Positions 1-5,969 of a stretch of 8,352 nucleotides of DNA are shown here, in pieces. The stretch is taken from assembly GCA_017613995.1 (NCBI GenBank), contig JAGACT010000111.1:1-8352 (forward strand), in the 5' to 3' direction. The translations under genes were made by a program, and so were the position numbers. Under the pieces are notes generated by a model. It ran no database searches and was not told the origin of the DNA. It saw only the letters and a program-made list of their open reading frames with translations. Positions within the stretch are counted from its first letter, which is position 1. Each line of letters begins with the position of its first letter. The stretch comes from Eubacteriaceae bacterium. Its GTDB lineage: Bacteria; Bacillota; Clostridia; Eubacteriales; Anaerofustaceae.

Positions 1-38
1 CACAGGAATACGGCACGGCTCCGGGAGCGGAGCCCGGG

Positions 39-1592
39 ATGACGGTAAGGAGCGTGTATACCCCTCCGGTGAGGATCCTGTACGATCTGGAGGCCAGGGA
101 CACGGGCTTCATACTGCCCTTTGCCGCCGTAAGCGTCATGATGGTGTTCTGGGGACTGTTCGGGGGCATGCGCCTCGGGTTCACGGTCTCATACCTGTGT
201 GCCTTCGGGGTCATTAGTGCGTATCTTCTCAGGGACGCCGCCCGGCCCGACGGCTACACCCTGCTGGCGGGCGCCCTGTGCGTCGCCATGAGCTCCGTGT
301 TCTCCTTCGTTTCGGCCCAGCTGAACCTGTGGGTGCTGCTGATGCTCTTTGCCATGTCACTGGTGTACTTCACGGGGCTGGTGTCCAAGAGAAGGGAGGA
401 CGGGGACCTGTCCCTGATCACCTCGTGCGTCTACGAATTCTTCCGGGGGGCCTTCGGTTCCATTGGCAGGATGTTCTCCTCCGCAGCGAAGGCCCGGCCC
501 TCATCGGATCCCGGAAGGCTCAAGGTCCTGAAGGGAGTGGCCCTGGCCATCCTGCCGGCTGCGCTCATAATCAGCCTGCTGGTATCCTCCGACGCCGCTT
601 TCGAGGGCCTCGTGCGATCGTTTTCCGTGGACATAACGGAGGATGCCTTCAGGCTGGTTCTGGCCCTCGTGCTTTCGGTCTTTATGACCAGCTATTGCTG
701 GAGCCTCAGGAAGAACGGGCCCGCCGCCTCCTTCGGGACTCCGAGGGGAGCGGACGCCACCGTGATGAGCTCGTTTCTGTGGGTGATCTGCGGCATCTAC
801 GCGGTGTACCTCTTCTCCCAGCTGGCATATTTCTTCAGCGCCTTCTCCGGGATACTGCCGGAAGCCTTCCGGGGCGAATACATGATCTCCGAGTACGCCA
901 GGAGGGGATTCTTCGAGATGTGCTGGATCGCGGTGATAAACTTCGTCGTGGTGTTCCGCTGCGCTTCCCTCTTCGGAAAGGAAAGGATGAGGGGGACCTG
1001 CCTGGGGCTGTGCCTGTTCATCTGCGGCTTCACGGTGCTCATAGCCGCGACGGCCCTCTCCAAGATGGCCCTTTACATCTCCATGCTGGGCATGACCTAT
1101 CTCAGGGTCGTCACCAGCGTGTTCATGGTATGCCTGATGCTGATCTTCGCGGCACTGACCGTAAGGCTCCTGAAGCCCGGGGTCAGGGTGGCCCGCATCG
1201 GGGCCGTCGTTTTCGCCGCTGCCCTTCTCGTCATGAGCTTCGGCAACGTGAACGGCGCCATAGCCTCATATGACTATTCGCGCTACGCCGACGGCACCCT
1301 TGAGAGCATAGACGTGTGGCACATGTACAGCCTGGGGGACAGCGGAGTGGAGTATCTCATAAAGCTCGCCGGCTCTTCCGATGAAGAGGTCGCCCTCCAG
1401 GCCCGGGACGCTCTGAGGTGCTGCCTCTACCGCTACTGGTGCGTGAGCTACGATTCCAGAGGCGGCCTGATCATGGGGGAGAGCCTGACTCCGGGCTGGT
1501 ACGGCTGGTGCGCGTCCACAAAAGAAGCCATGGAACTGCTGGAGGATTACTTCAGAACCCATCCCCGGGTGCTCAGGGAAGAAACTGTGTAA
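39..1592 (+). CDS. DUF4173-like polytopic membrane protein (start uncertain)
   Basis: A 517-residue, strongly hydrophobic protein with about ten to eleven predicted membrane segments: roughly residues 24-42, 47-64, 73-91, 95-114, 166-184, 204-223, 242-269, 294-313, 321-341, 346-375 and 386-405. A soluble C-terminal tail of about 110 residues follows. The stretch QLAYFF (261-266), then SEYARRGFFEM (284-294), then a late membrane segment carrying TYLRVVTS (353-360), and the N-G-AIASYDYSRY segment after the last helix match the pattern I know from DUF4173 (DUF4153-related) proteins of Bacillota. Their function is unknown, and I infer only a cytoplasmic-membrane location. The tail is rich in Cys, Trp and Tyr (RCCLYRYWCVSY, 460-471). 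ATG at 39 has GGGAG at 23-27, 11 nt upstream, which is somewhat distant. The frame has no stop between position 3 and this ATG, and relatives often carry a soluble, proline-rich N-terminus, so the gene may begin outside the window. It ends just before its own terminator and is separate from the lon unit. Confidence 0.72.
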   Translation: MTVRSVYTPPVRILYDLEARDTGFILPFAAVSVMMVFWGLFGGMRLGFTVSYLCAFGVISAYLLRDAARPDGYTLLAGALCVAMSSVFSFVSAQLNLWVLLMLFAMSLVYFTGLVSKRREDGDLSLITSCVYEFFRGAFGSIGRMFSSAAKARPSSDPGRLKVLKGVALAILPAALIISLLVSSDAAFEGLVRSFSVDITEDAFRLVLALVLSVFMTSYCWSLRKNGPAASFGTPRGADATVMSSFLWVICGIYAVYLFSQLAYFFSAFSGILPEAFRGEYMISEYARRGFFEMCWIAVINFVVVFRCASLFGKERMRGTCLGLCLFICGFTVLIAATALSKMALYISMLGMTYLRVVTSVFMVCLMLIFAALTVRLLKPGVRVARIGAVVFAAALLVMSFGNVNGAIASYDYSRYADGTLESIDVWHMYSLGDSGVEYLIKLAGSSDEEVALQARDALRCCLYRYWCVSYDSRGGLIMGESLTPGWYGWCASTKEAMELLEDYFRTHPRVLREETV

Positions 1593-1604
1593 GGCCGGAA
1601 GTGC

Positions 1605-1634
1605 AGGGCACGGGAGGATATCCCGTGCCTTTTT
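1605..1634 (+). terminator. Rho-independent terminator of the DUF4173-like gene
   Basis: A perfect 9-bp GC-rich stem (GGCACGGGA at 1607-1615 with TCCCGTGCC at 1621-1629) closes a 5-nt loop and is followed directly by five T residues (1630-1634). It begins about 13 nt after the TAA of the upstream gene. It separates that gene from the lon unit, which then has its own promoter. Confidence 0.9.
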
Positions 1635-1658
1635 AATTATCCCTTCATCTTTTATTAA

Positions 1659-1686
1659 GAGTCAAATTCTTGCTATGGAGTCAATT
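1659..1686 (+). promoter_or_regulatory. Direct repeat around the lon -35 box, putative operator
   Basis: GAGTCAAATT at 1659-1668 recurs as GAGTCAATT at 1678-1686, with a period of 19 bp. The first copy ends just before the -35 hexamer and the second lies in the spacer, so a bound protein would block RNA polymerase. The half-site resembles the AGTCAAA heptad of CtsR, the heat-shock repressor, but CtsR heptads are normally 3 nt apart rather than 12, so a different regulator or chance is equally possible. Confidence 0.35.
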
Positions 1687-1698
1687 ACATCGTATAAT
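1670..1698 (+). promoter_or_regulatory. SigA-type promoter of the lon-engB-serS-trpS unit
   Basis: The -10 box TATAAT at 1693-1698 is a perfect consensus. The -35 box TTGCTA at 1670-1675 matches TTGACA at 4 of 6 positions, and the spacer is exactly 17 nt. The upstream DNA (about 1630-1668) is AT-rich and could act as an UP element. The inferred transcript start near 1705 gives a short leader of about 25 nt, too short for a riboswitch or T-box. This is the only convincing promoter found before the terminator at 8243. Confidence 0.85.
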
Positions 1699-1718
1699 AT
1701 AAGTTGTATTTCTATAAC

Positions 1719-1724
1719 AAGGAG
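1719..1724 (+). promoter_or_regulatory. Ribosome binding site of lon
   Basis: AAGGAG lies 5 nt before the ATG at 1730. It is a strong Shine-Dalgarno match and fixes the lon start. Confidence 0.85.
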
Positions 1725-1729
1725 ACAAG

Positions 1730-4099
1730 ATGTTAAAGCAGTTTCTTACAGATATGACCTCAAAAAGCAAGACCGAATCTGTAAACGAAAATGAACTGAC
1801 AGTACCCATTATACCCACCAGCGCCATGATAATCGGGCCCTATACCTCCAACACCATGGACATGTACAGGGGAAAGTATCTTTCAGCCATCCTCAGCGTA
1901 TCCGAAGATACCCGTCTGGTGGTCATGGCCGACAGACTCACCGATAATGAAAAGGATATAACCCTTGACGATATAAGACACATCGGGACTCTCTGCGACA
2001 TCAAGGGCGCCATGCGCTACTCCAGGGAGACCACCCGTGTCTCCATCGAGGGAAAGAGCAGGGTCCTGATAAAGGAGATCGTGGACACGGAGCCCTACCT
2101 GACCGCCAGAGTGGAGATGCTGGACTATTCCAACAGGGAGTATACCGTCGAGGAATTCGCCATGTTTTCCCTGCTGAAGGACAAGTTCTACAACCTCATG
2201 TCCATAGTGGGGAGGCTTGACGACGAAAAGGAGTCGGGTCTTGACAGGATGATGCCCGATGACGGCGCGGACTACATCAGCGCCATGTCGCCCCTGGACG
2301 AGGAGCAGTTCTATTCGGCCCTGGAGTGCCTGGACACGAAGCAGAGGATGAAGATGCTCATCGAGTACATCGACATGTCCCTGCGCACCGCCCAGCTGGA
2401 GGTGGAGCTGGAGTCCAAGATCGCCTCCAACTTCGCCGAGGAACAGAAGCACCGCTATCTGAGGGAGAAGAAGGAGCTCATCGACCGGGAGCTCAACGGC
2501 AGCACGGACAGCATTTCCGAATACCGCACAAAGATCAACGCTCTTCCCATAGAGCAGGAATACAAGGACCGCCTCCTCAAGGAGCTGGACCGCCTGGAGG
2601 GCACGCCTCTGGGGAGCCAGGAAGCCAGCGTGACCCAGTCATACTTCGACTGCGTGCTGGATCTGCCCTGGGAAAAGGAAAGCGCCGGGGAATTCGATAT
2701 CGCCGAAGCCGACAGGATACTGGACGAGGACCACTACGGCCTCGAGAAGGTGAAGACCAGGATAAGCGAGTACCTGGCGGTGCTCAAGCTCACGGGCACC
2801 ATGAAGAGCCCCATACTCTGCCTGGTGGGACCTCCGGGAGTCGGAAAGACTTCCATCGCCAAGAGCGTTGCCCGGGCCACCGGCAGGAAGTTCACGAGGC
2901 TTTCCCTGGGCGGCATGCATGACGAATCCGAGATCCGCGGCCACAGAAAGACCTACGTGGGAGCCATGCCCGGACGCATCATCGCGGGCCTGAGGCAGGT
3001 GGGCAGCACCAACACGGTATTCCTGCTGGACGAGATAGACAAGCTTTCCAAGGATTACCACGGCGACCCCGCCAGCGCGCTGCTGGAGGTGCTGGACCCC
3101 GAACAGAACTCCACCTTCACGGACAATTACGTGGAGATACCCTTCGACCTGTCGCCGGTGATGTTCATCACCACCGCCAACTCCCTGTCCACCATCCCCG
3201 CGCCCCTTATGGACCGTCTGGAGATAATACAGCTGGACGGATACCTTCCCGACGAGAAGCTCGAGATCGCAAAGCGCCATCTTCTGGGCAAGCAGATGGA
3301 GGCCAACGGCATCACGCAGGACAACATCATCATCAGCGATGACATCCTAAATGAGATCATCGAGAACTATACCAGGGAAGCCGGAGTCAGGCAGCTGGAG
3401 CGCAGCATCGCGTCACTGTGCCGGAAAGCCGCCAAGAAGGTGGTGGCCGGCAGCGAGGAGCCCCTGGAGATCACTTCCGACAGCCTCAGGGAATACCTGG
3501 GAGCCCAGGTGGGCCACTACGACACGGTGGAGGATACATCCTACGTGGGCGTGGTGAACGGCCTGGCCTGGACCGCCACCGGCGGCACCACCCTTCCCCT
3601 GGAGGCAGTGATATTCCCGGGCAAGGGCAAGCTGCAGCTCACCGGACAGCTGGGAGAGGTCATGAAGGAGAGCGCGAACATCGCGGTGGGATATCTGGAG
3701 GCCAACGCCGCCCGTTACGGGATAGATCCCAAGTTCTGGGAAGAGCATTCCATCCACGTGCACGCCCCCGAGGGAGCCGTGCCCAAGGACGGTCCCTCCG
3801 CGGGAGTCACCATGGTGACCGTGCTGCTTTCCGCCATCAGAAACCTTCCGGTCAGCCAGAAACTGGCCATGACCGGTGAAGTGACCCTCACCGGCAGGGT
3901 GCTGGCGATCGGAGGACTGAGGGAAAAGCTCATGGCGGCCCTGAGGGCAGGGATCGACAGGGTGATCATCCCCAAGCAGAACGAAAAGGATCTGGTGGAC
4001 GTGCCCGAAAAGATCCGGGAGAGTCTCTCCATCTCCTTCTCGGAGAAGGTGGACGACGTGCTGGAATTCGTTTTCGGAGACATAAATGCTGAAAGTTAA
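1730..4099 (+). CDS. lon: ATP-dependent protease Lon (LonA type)
   Basis: Cytosolic ATP-dependent serine protease that unfolds and degrades misfolded and regulatory proteins; LonA enzymes act as hexamers. At 789 residues it has the usual LonA length. The order is: substrate-binding N-domain (about 22-215), helical linker predicted to be coiled coil (about 216-310, with the typical YLREKKELIDREL element), AAA+ module (about 315-585) and S16 protease domain (about 595-785). Visible motifs are Walker A GPPGVGKT (367-374), Walker B VFLLDEID (430-437), sensor-1 N484 in TTAN, sensor-2 R554 in GVRQLER, catalytic Ser690 in PKDGPSAG, and catalytic Lys733, 43 residues later as in E. coli Lon. All key residues are present, so it should be active. 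The N-terminal edge is unusual: the common LPLLPLR...FPG signature reads VPIIPTSAMIIGPY (25-38). It is the first gene of the unit, and its 3' end overlaps engB by 14 nt. The first 25 or so codons are AT-rich compared with the rest, typical of a highly translated start. Confidence 0.97.
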   Translation: MLKQFLTDMTSKSKTESVNENELTVPIIPTSAMIIGPYTSNTMDMYRGKYLSAILSVSEDTRLVVMADRLTDNEKDITLDDIRHIGTLCDIKGAMRYSRETTRVSIEGKSRVLIKEIVDTEPYLTARVEMLDYSNREYTVEEFAMFSLLKDKFYNLMSIVGRLDDEKESGLDRMMPDDGADYISAMSPLDEEQFYSALECLDTKQRMKMLIEYIDMSLRTAQLEVELESKIASNFAEEQKHRYLREKKELIDRELNGSTDSISEYRTKINALPIEQEYKDRLLKELDRLEGTPLGSQEASVTQSYFDCVLDLPWEKESAGEFDIAEADRILDEDHYGLEKVKTRISEYLAVLKLTGTMKSPILCLVGPPGVGKTSIAKSVARATGRKFTRLSLGGMHDESEIRGHRKTYVGAMPGRIIAGLRQVGSTNTVFLLDEIDKLSKDYHGDPASALLEVLDPEQNSTFTDNYVEIPFDLSPVMFITTANSLSTIPAPLMDRLEIIQLDGYLPDEKLEIAKRHLLGKQMEANGITQDNIIISDDILNEIIENYTREAGVRQLERSIASLCRKAAKKVVAGSEEPLEITSDSLREYLGAQVGHYDTVEDTSYVGVVNGLAWTATGGTTLPLEAVIFPGKGKLQLTGQLGEVMKESANIAVGYLEANAARYGIDPKFWEEHSIHVHAPEGAVPKDGPSAGVTMVTVLLSAIRNLPVSQKLAMTGEVTLTGRVLAIGGLREKLMAALRAGIDRVIIPKQNEKDLVDVPEKIRESLSISFSEKVDDVLEFVFGDINAES

Positions 4100-4679
4100 G
4101 AGCGCCGGGCTCGTGACCAGCGCCCCGTCGGCGGGCTCTTTTCCCCCGCCGGAGCATTTCGAGATAGTGCTGGTGGGCAAGAGCAACGTGGGAAAGTCCT
4201 CGTTCATCAACGCGGTACTGGGGCGAAAGAGCCTTGCTCGGACCTCATCGGAGCCGGGAAAGACCCGCACCGCAAACTTTTATTTGATAAACGACAGCTT
4301 TTACCTGGTGGACATGCCCGGTTACGGCTATGCCAAAACCTCCAGGAAGATCAGGGAGAGCTTCGGGCCTCTGATCGAGAGCTATCTCGAAAAGAGGAAT
4401 GCCGACTTTGCCGTGATCCATCTGGTGGATTACCGCCATCCCCCCACGTCGGATGACATCAGGATGCACGAACTGATCCGCTCCTACGGCGTCTCCCCGG
4501 TGACGGTCCTGACGAAGGAGGACAAGCTCAAGCGCAACGAACGCGCGAAGATGTACGGCATCATAACCTCGCAGCTCGGGATAGACGAGGACGAGGCGGT
4601 TCTGGAATTCTCGACCCAGAAAAAGGAACTGATAGAAGAAATGCAAAATTTTTTAGGAGAACTGATATGCTCGATATAA
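4086..4679 (+). CDS. engB: Ribosome biogenesis GTPase EngB (YihA/YsxC)
   Basis: A 197-residue GTPase of the TrmE-Era-EngA-YihA-Septin class, required for late assembly of the large ribosomal subunit in the bacteria where it was studied. G motifs are clear: G1 GKSNVGKS (31-38), G2 region PGKTRT (57-62), G3 DMPG (76-79), G4 TKED (143-146) and a G5-like FSTQKK (175-180). G1 has Lys32 where most family members have Arg (GRSNVGKS), a mild substitution, and the Gly commonly found shortly after G5 is absent. Length is normal. The ATG overlaps the last 14 nt of lon and is served by GGAG at 4076-4079, inside lon, 6 nt upstream. An in-frame TAA at 4083-4085 just before the ATG excludes a longer form. 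Lon followed by EngB is a classic Bacillota gene order, and the overlap implies coupled translation. The 3' end overlaps serS by 13 nt and contains an A4-T6 run. Confidence 0.96.
   Translation: MLKVKSAGLVTSAPSAGSFPPPEHFEIVLVGKSNVGKSSFINAVLGRKSLARTSSEPGKTRTANFYLINDSFYLVDMPGYGYAKTSRKIRESFGPLIESYLEKRNADFAVIHLVDYRHPPTSDDIRMHELIRSYGVSPVTVLTKEDKLKRNERAKMYGIITSQLGIDEDEAVLEFSTQKKELIEEMQNFLGELICSI
4649..4655 (+). other. In-phase TTTTTTA heptamer, candidate -1 frameshift site
   Basis: The heptamer T TTT TTA sits in the correct X XXY YYZ phase over EngB codons Phe189 (4650-4652) and Leu190 (4653-4655). A -1 slip here would leave the engB frame and enter the serS frame, reading AGG AGA ACT GAT and then the serS ATG at 4667 with no stop between. 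I see no clear downstream pseudoknot and no well-placed upstream Shine-Dalgarno stimulator, so function is speculative. The run may simply keep the serS ribosome binding site unstructured. Confidence 0.2.
4655..4660 (+). promoter_or_regulatory. Ribosome binding site of serS, inside engB
   Basis: AGGAGA lies 6 nt before the serS ATG (4667), within the last engB codons and directly after an A4-T6 stretch. It supports the start that gives the canonical SerRS N-terminus MLDIKRIRQNP. Confidence 0.85.
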
Positions 4680-5950
4680 AAAGAATTAGACAGAATCCTC
4701 AGGAAGTACAGGAGCTTCTAAGCCGCAGGGGAGACATCGACATAACCCCCGTGCTGGAGGCCGATGAGAAAAGGAGAAAACTGATCACCCGGGCCGAGAC
4801 TCTCAAGGCCCAGCAGAACAGCGATCAGAAGCAGATCCCCATCCTCAAGAAGGAAGGCAAGGACGCTTCCGAGCTCATGGCGGAGATGAAAAAGCTCTCC
4901 GACGAGATCAAGGTGATCAACGAACAGATCGATCAGGCGGATGCGGAACTCAGAGACCTGCTGCTTTCCATCCCCAACACGCCCAACCCCGACATCTGCA
5001 TAGGACGTTCCGACGCTGACAACCGCGAGGTCCGCAGATGGGGGACCCCCAGAAAGTTCGACTTCGAGTTCAAGCCCCACTGGGATCTTGGCACCGATCT
5101 GGATATCCTGGACTTCGAAAGAGCAGTCAAGATCTCCGGAGCGCGCTTCTCCATGTTCAAGGGCCTGGGAGCCCGTCTCGAGAGGGCGATCCAGACGTTC
5201 ATGCTGACCACCCATACCACCAAGGAGACCGGAGCCTACACCGAGATCCTGCCTCCCCTTATGGTGAACCGCGCCGCCATGACCGGCACGGGACAGCTTC
5301 CGAAGTTCGAGGAGGACGCCTACAAGCTCACCTATGACGGAAACGATTTCTTCCTGATCCCCACGGCGGAGGTCCCGGTGACCAACATCCATTCCGGGGA
5401 GATCCTGTCCTGCACGGAACTGCCCAAGTACTACACCGCCTATACCCCCTGCTTCAGGGGAGAAGCGGGAAGCGCCGGCAGGGATACCAGAGGCCTTATC
5501 CGCAACCATCAGTTCGACAAGGTGGAGCTGGTGAAGCTGGTGGAGCCCGAGGGAAGCTACGACGAGCTGGAAAAGCTGACCGCCGACGCGGAGCTCATCC
5601 TTCAGAAGCTTCAGATCCCCTACAGGGTCGTGGAACTGTGTACGGGAGATATCGGATTCTCATCCGCCAAGACCTACGACATCGAGGTATGGATGCCCAG
5701 CTACGACCGCTACGTGGAGATCAGCTCCTGCTCCAACTTCGAGGACTTCCAGGCCAGGAGAGCGAACCTGCGCTACCGCGACGCGGACGGAAAGGTCCAG
5801 TACCTGCATACCCTCAACGGCAGCGGCCTAGCCATAGGCAGGACCTTCGCGGCCATTCTGGAGAACTACCAGAACGAGGACGGCAGCATCACCATTCCCG
5901 AAGTGCTCGTTCCATACATGGGCGGAGTGGAGAAGATAACAAGGAAATAA
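4667..5950 (+). CDS. serS: Serine--tRNA ligase (SerRS, class II)
   Basis: Cytosolic class II synthetase that joins L-serine to tRNA-Ser using ATP, and also charges tRNA-Sec where selenocysteine is used. Its 427 residues match the bacterial family length. The N-terminal antiparallel coiled-coil arm that grips the long variable arm of tRNA-Ser spans about residues 28-100. The catalytic core follows with TAE (233-235), motif 2 FRGEAGSAGRDTRG (263-276), the conserved YDIEVWMP and EISSCSNFEDFQARR blocks (337-344, 351-365), and motif 3 LNGSGLAIGRTFAAILENYQ (383-402) with Arg392. The start gives the standard N-terminus and is served by AGGAGA. The 13-nt overlap with engB suggests coupled translation. 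There is no T-box leader and no room for one, so expression should follow the operon promoter. The first 20 or so codons are AT-rich and use TTA-like and AGA codons that are rarer later. No defect is visible. Confidence 0.97.
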   Translation: MLDIKRIRQNPQEVQELLSRRGDIDITPVLEADEKRRKLITRAETLKAQQNSDQKQIPILKKEGKDASELMAEMKKLSDEIKVINEQIDQADAELRDLLLSIPNTPNPDICIGRSDADNREVRRWGTPRKFDFEFKPHWDLGTDLDILDFERAVKISGARFSMFKGLGARLERAIQTFMLTTHTTKETGAYTEILPPLMVNRAAMTGTGQLPKFEEDAYKLTYDGNDFFLIPTAEVPVTNIHSGEILSCTELPKYYTAYTPCFRGEAGSAGRDTRGLIRNHQFDKVELVKLVEPEGSYDELEKLTADAELILQKLQIPYRVVELCTGDIGFSSAKTYDIEVWMPSYDRYVEISSCSNFEDFQARRANLRYRDADGKVQYLHTLNGSGLAIGRTFAAILENYQNEDGSITIPEVLVPYMGGVEKITRK

Positions 5951-5956
5951 CACATC

Positions 5957-5960
5957 GGAG
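5957..5960 (+). promoter_or_regulatory. GGAG that decides the start of the following gene
   Basis: GGAG ends directly against a possible TTG start at 5961, leaving no spacer, but lies 9 nt before the in-frame ATG at 5970. This favours ATG 5970 as the true start. Confidence 0.7.
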
Positions 5961-5969
5961 TTGACAGTT

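Noticed and set aside
278..1273. A 331-residue + strand open frame in another frame of the DUF4173-like gene
   Set aside because: The product is Arg/Gly/His-rich and hydrophilic, typical of an out-of-frame reading of GC-rich DNA, while the main frame gives a coherent membrane protein.
1635..1729. Possible CIRCE element or T-box leader upstream of lon
   Set aside because: No TTAGCACTC-N9-GAGTGCTAA inverted repeat is present, and the leader from the predicted transcript start is only about 25 nt.
3413..4270. A 285-residue open frame on the - strand across the lon-engB junction
   Set aside because: It lies opposite the conserved Lon protease domain and the EngB G1 motif, and its product has no recognisable domain.
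4718..5509. A 263-residue - strand open frame opposite serS
   Set aside because: It is a shadow of the serS coding sequence with no ribosome binding site or motif of its own.
5961..5966. A perfect TTGACA hexamer in the serS-to-membrane-protein gap, a possible internal promoter
   Set aside because: No acceptable -10 box lies 16-18 nt downstream (the bases there read roughly TTGATGAA), so the match is probably chance.
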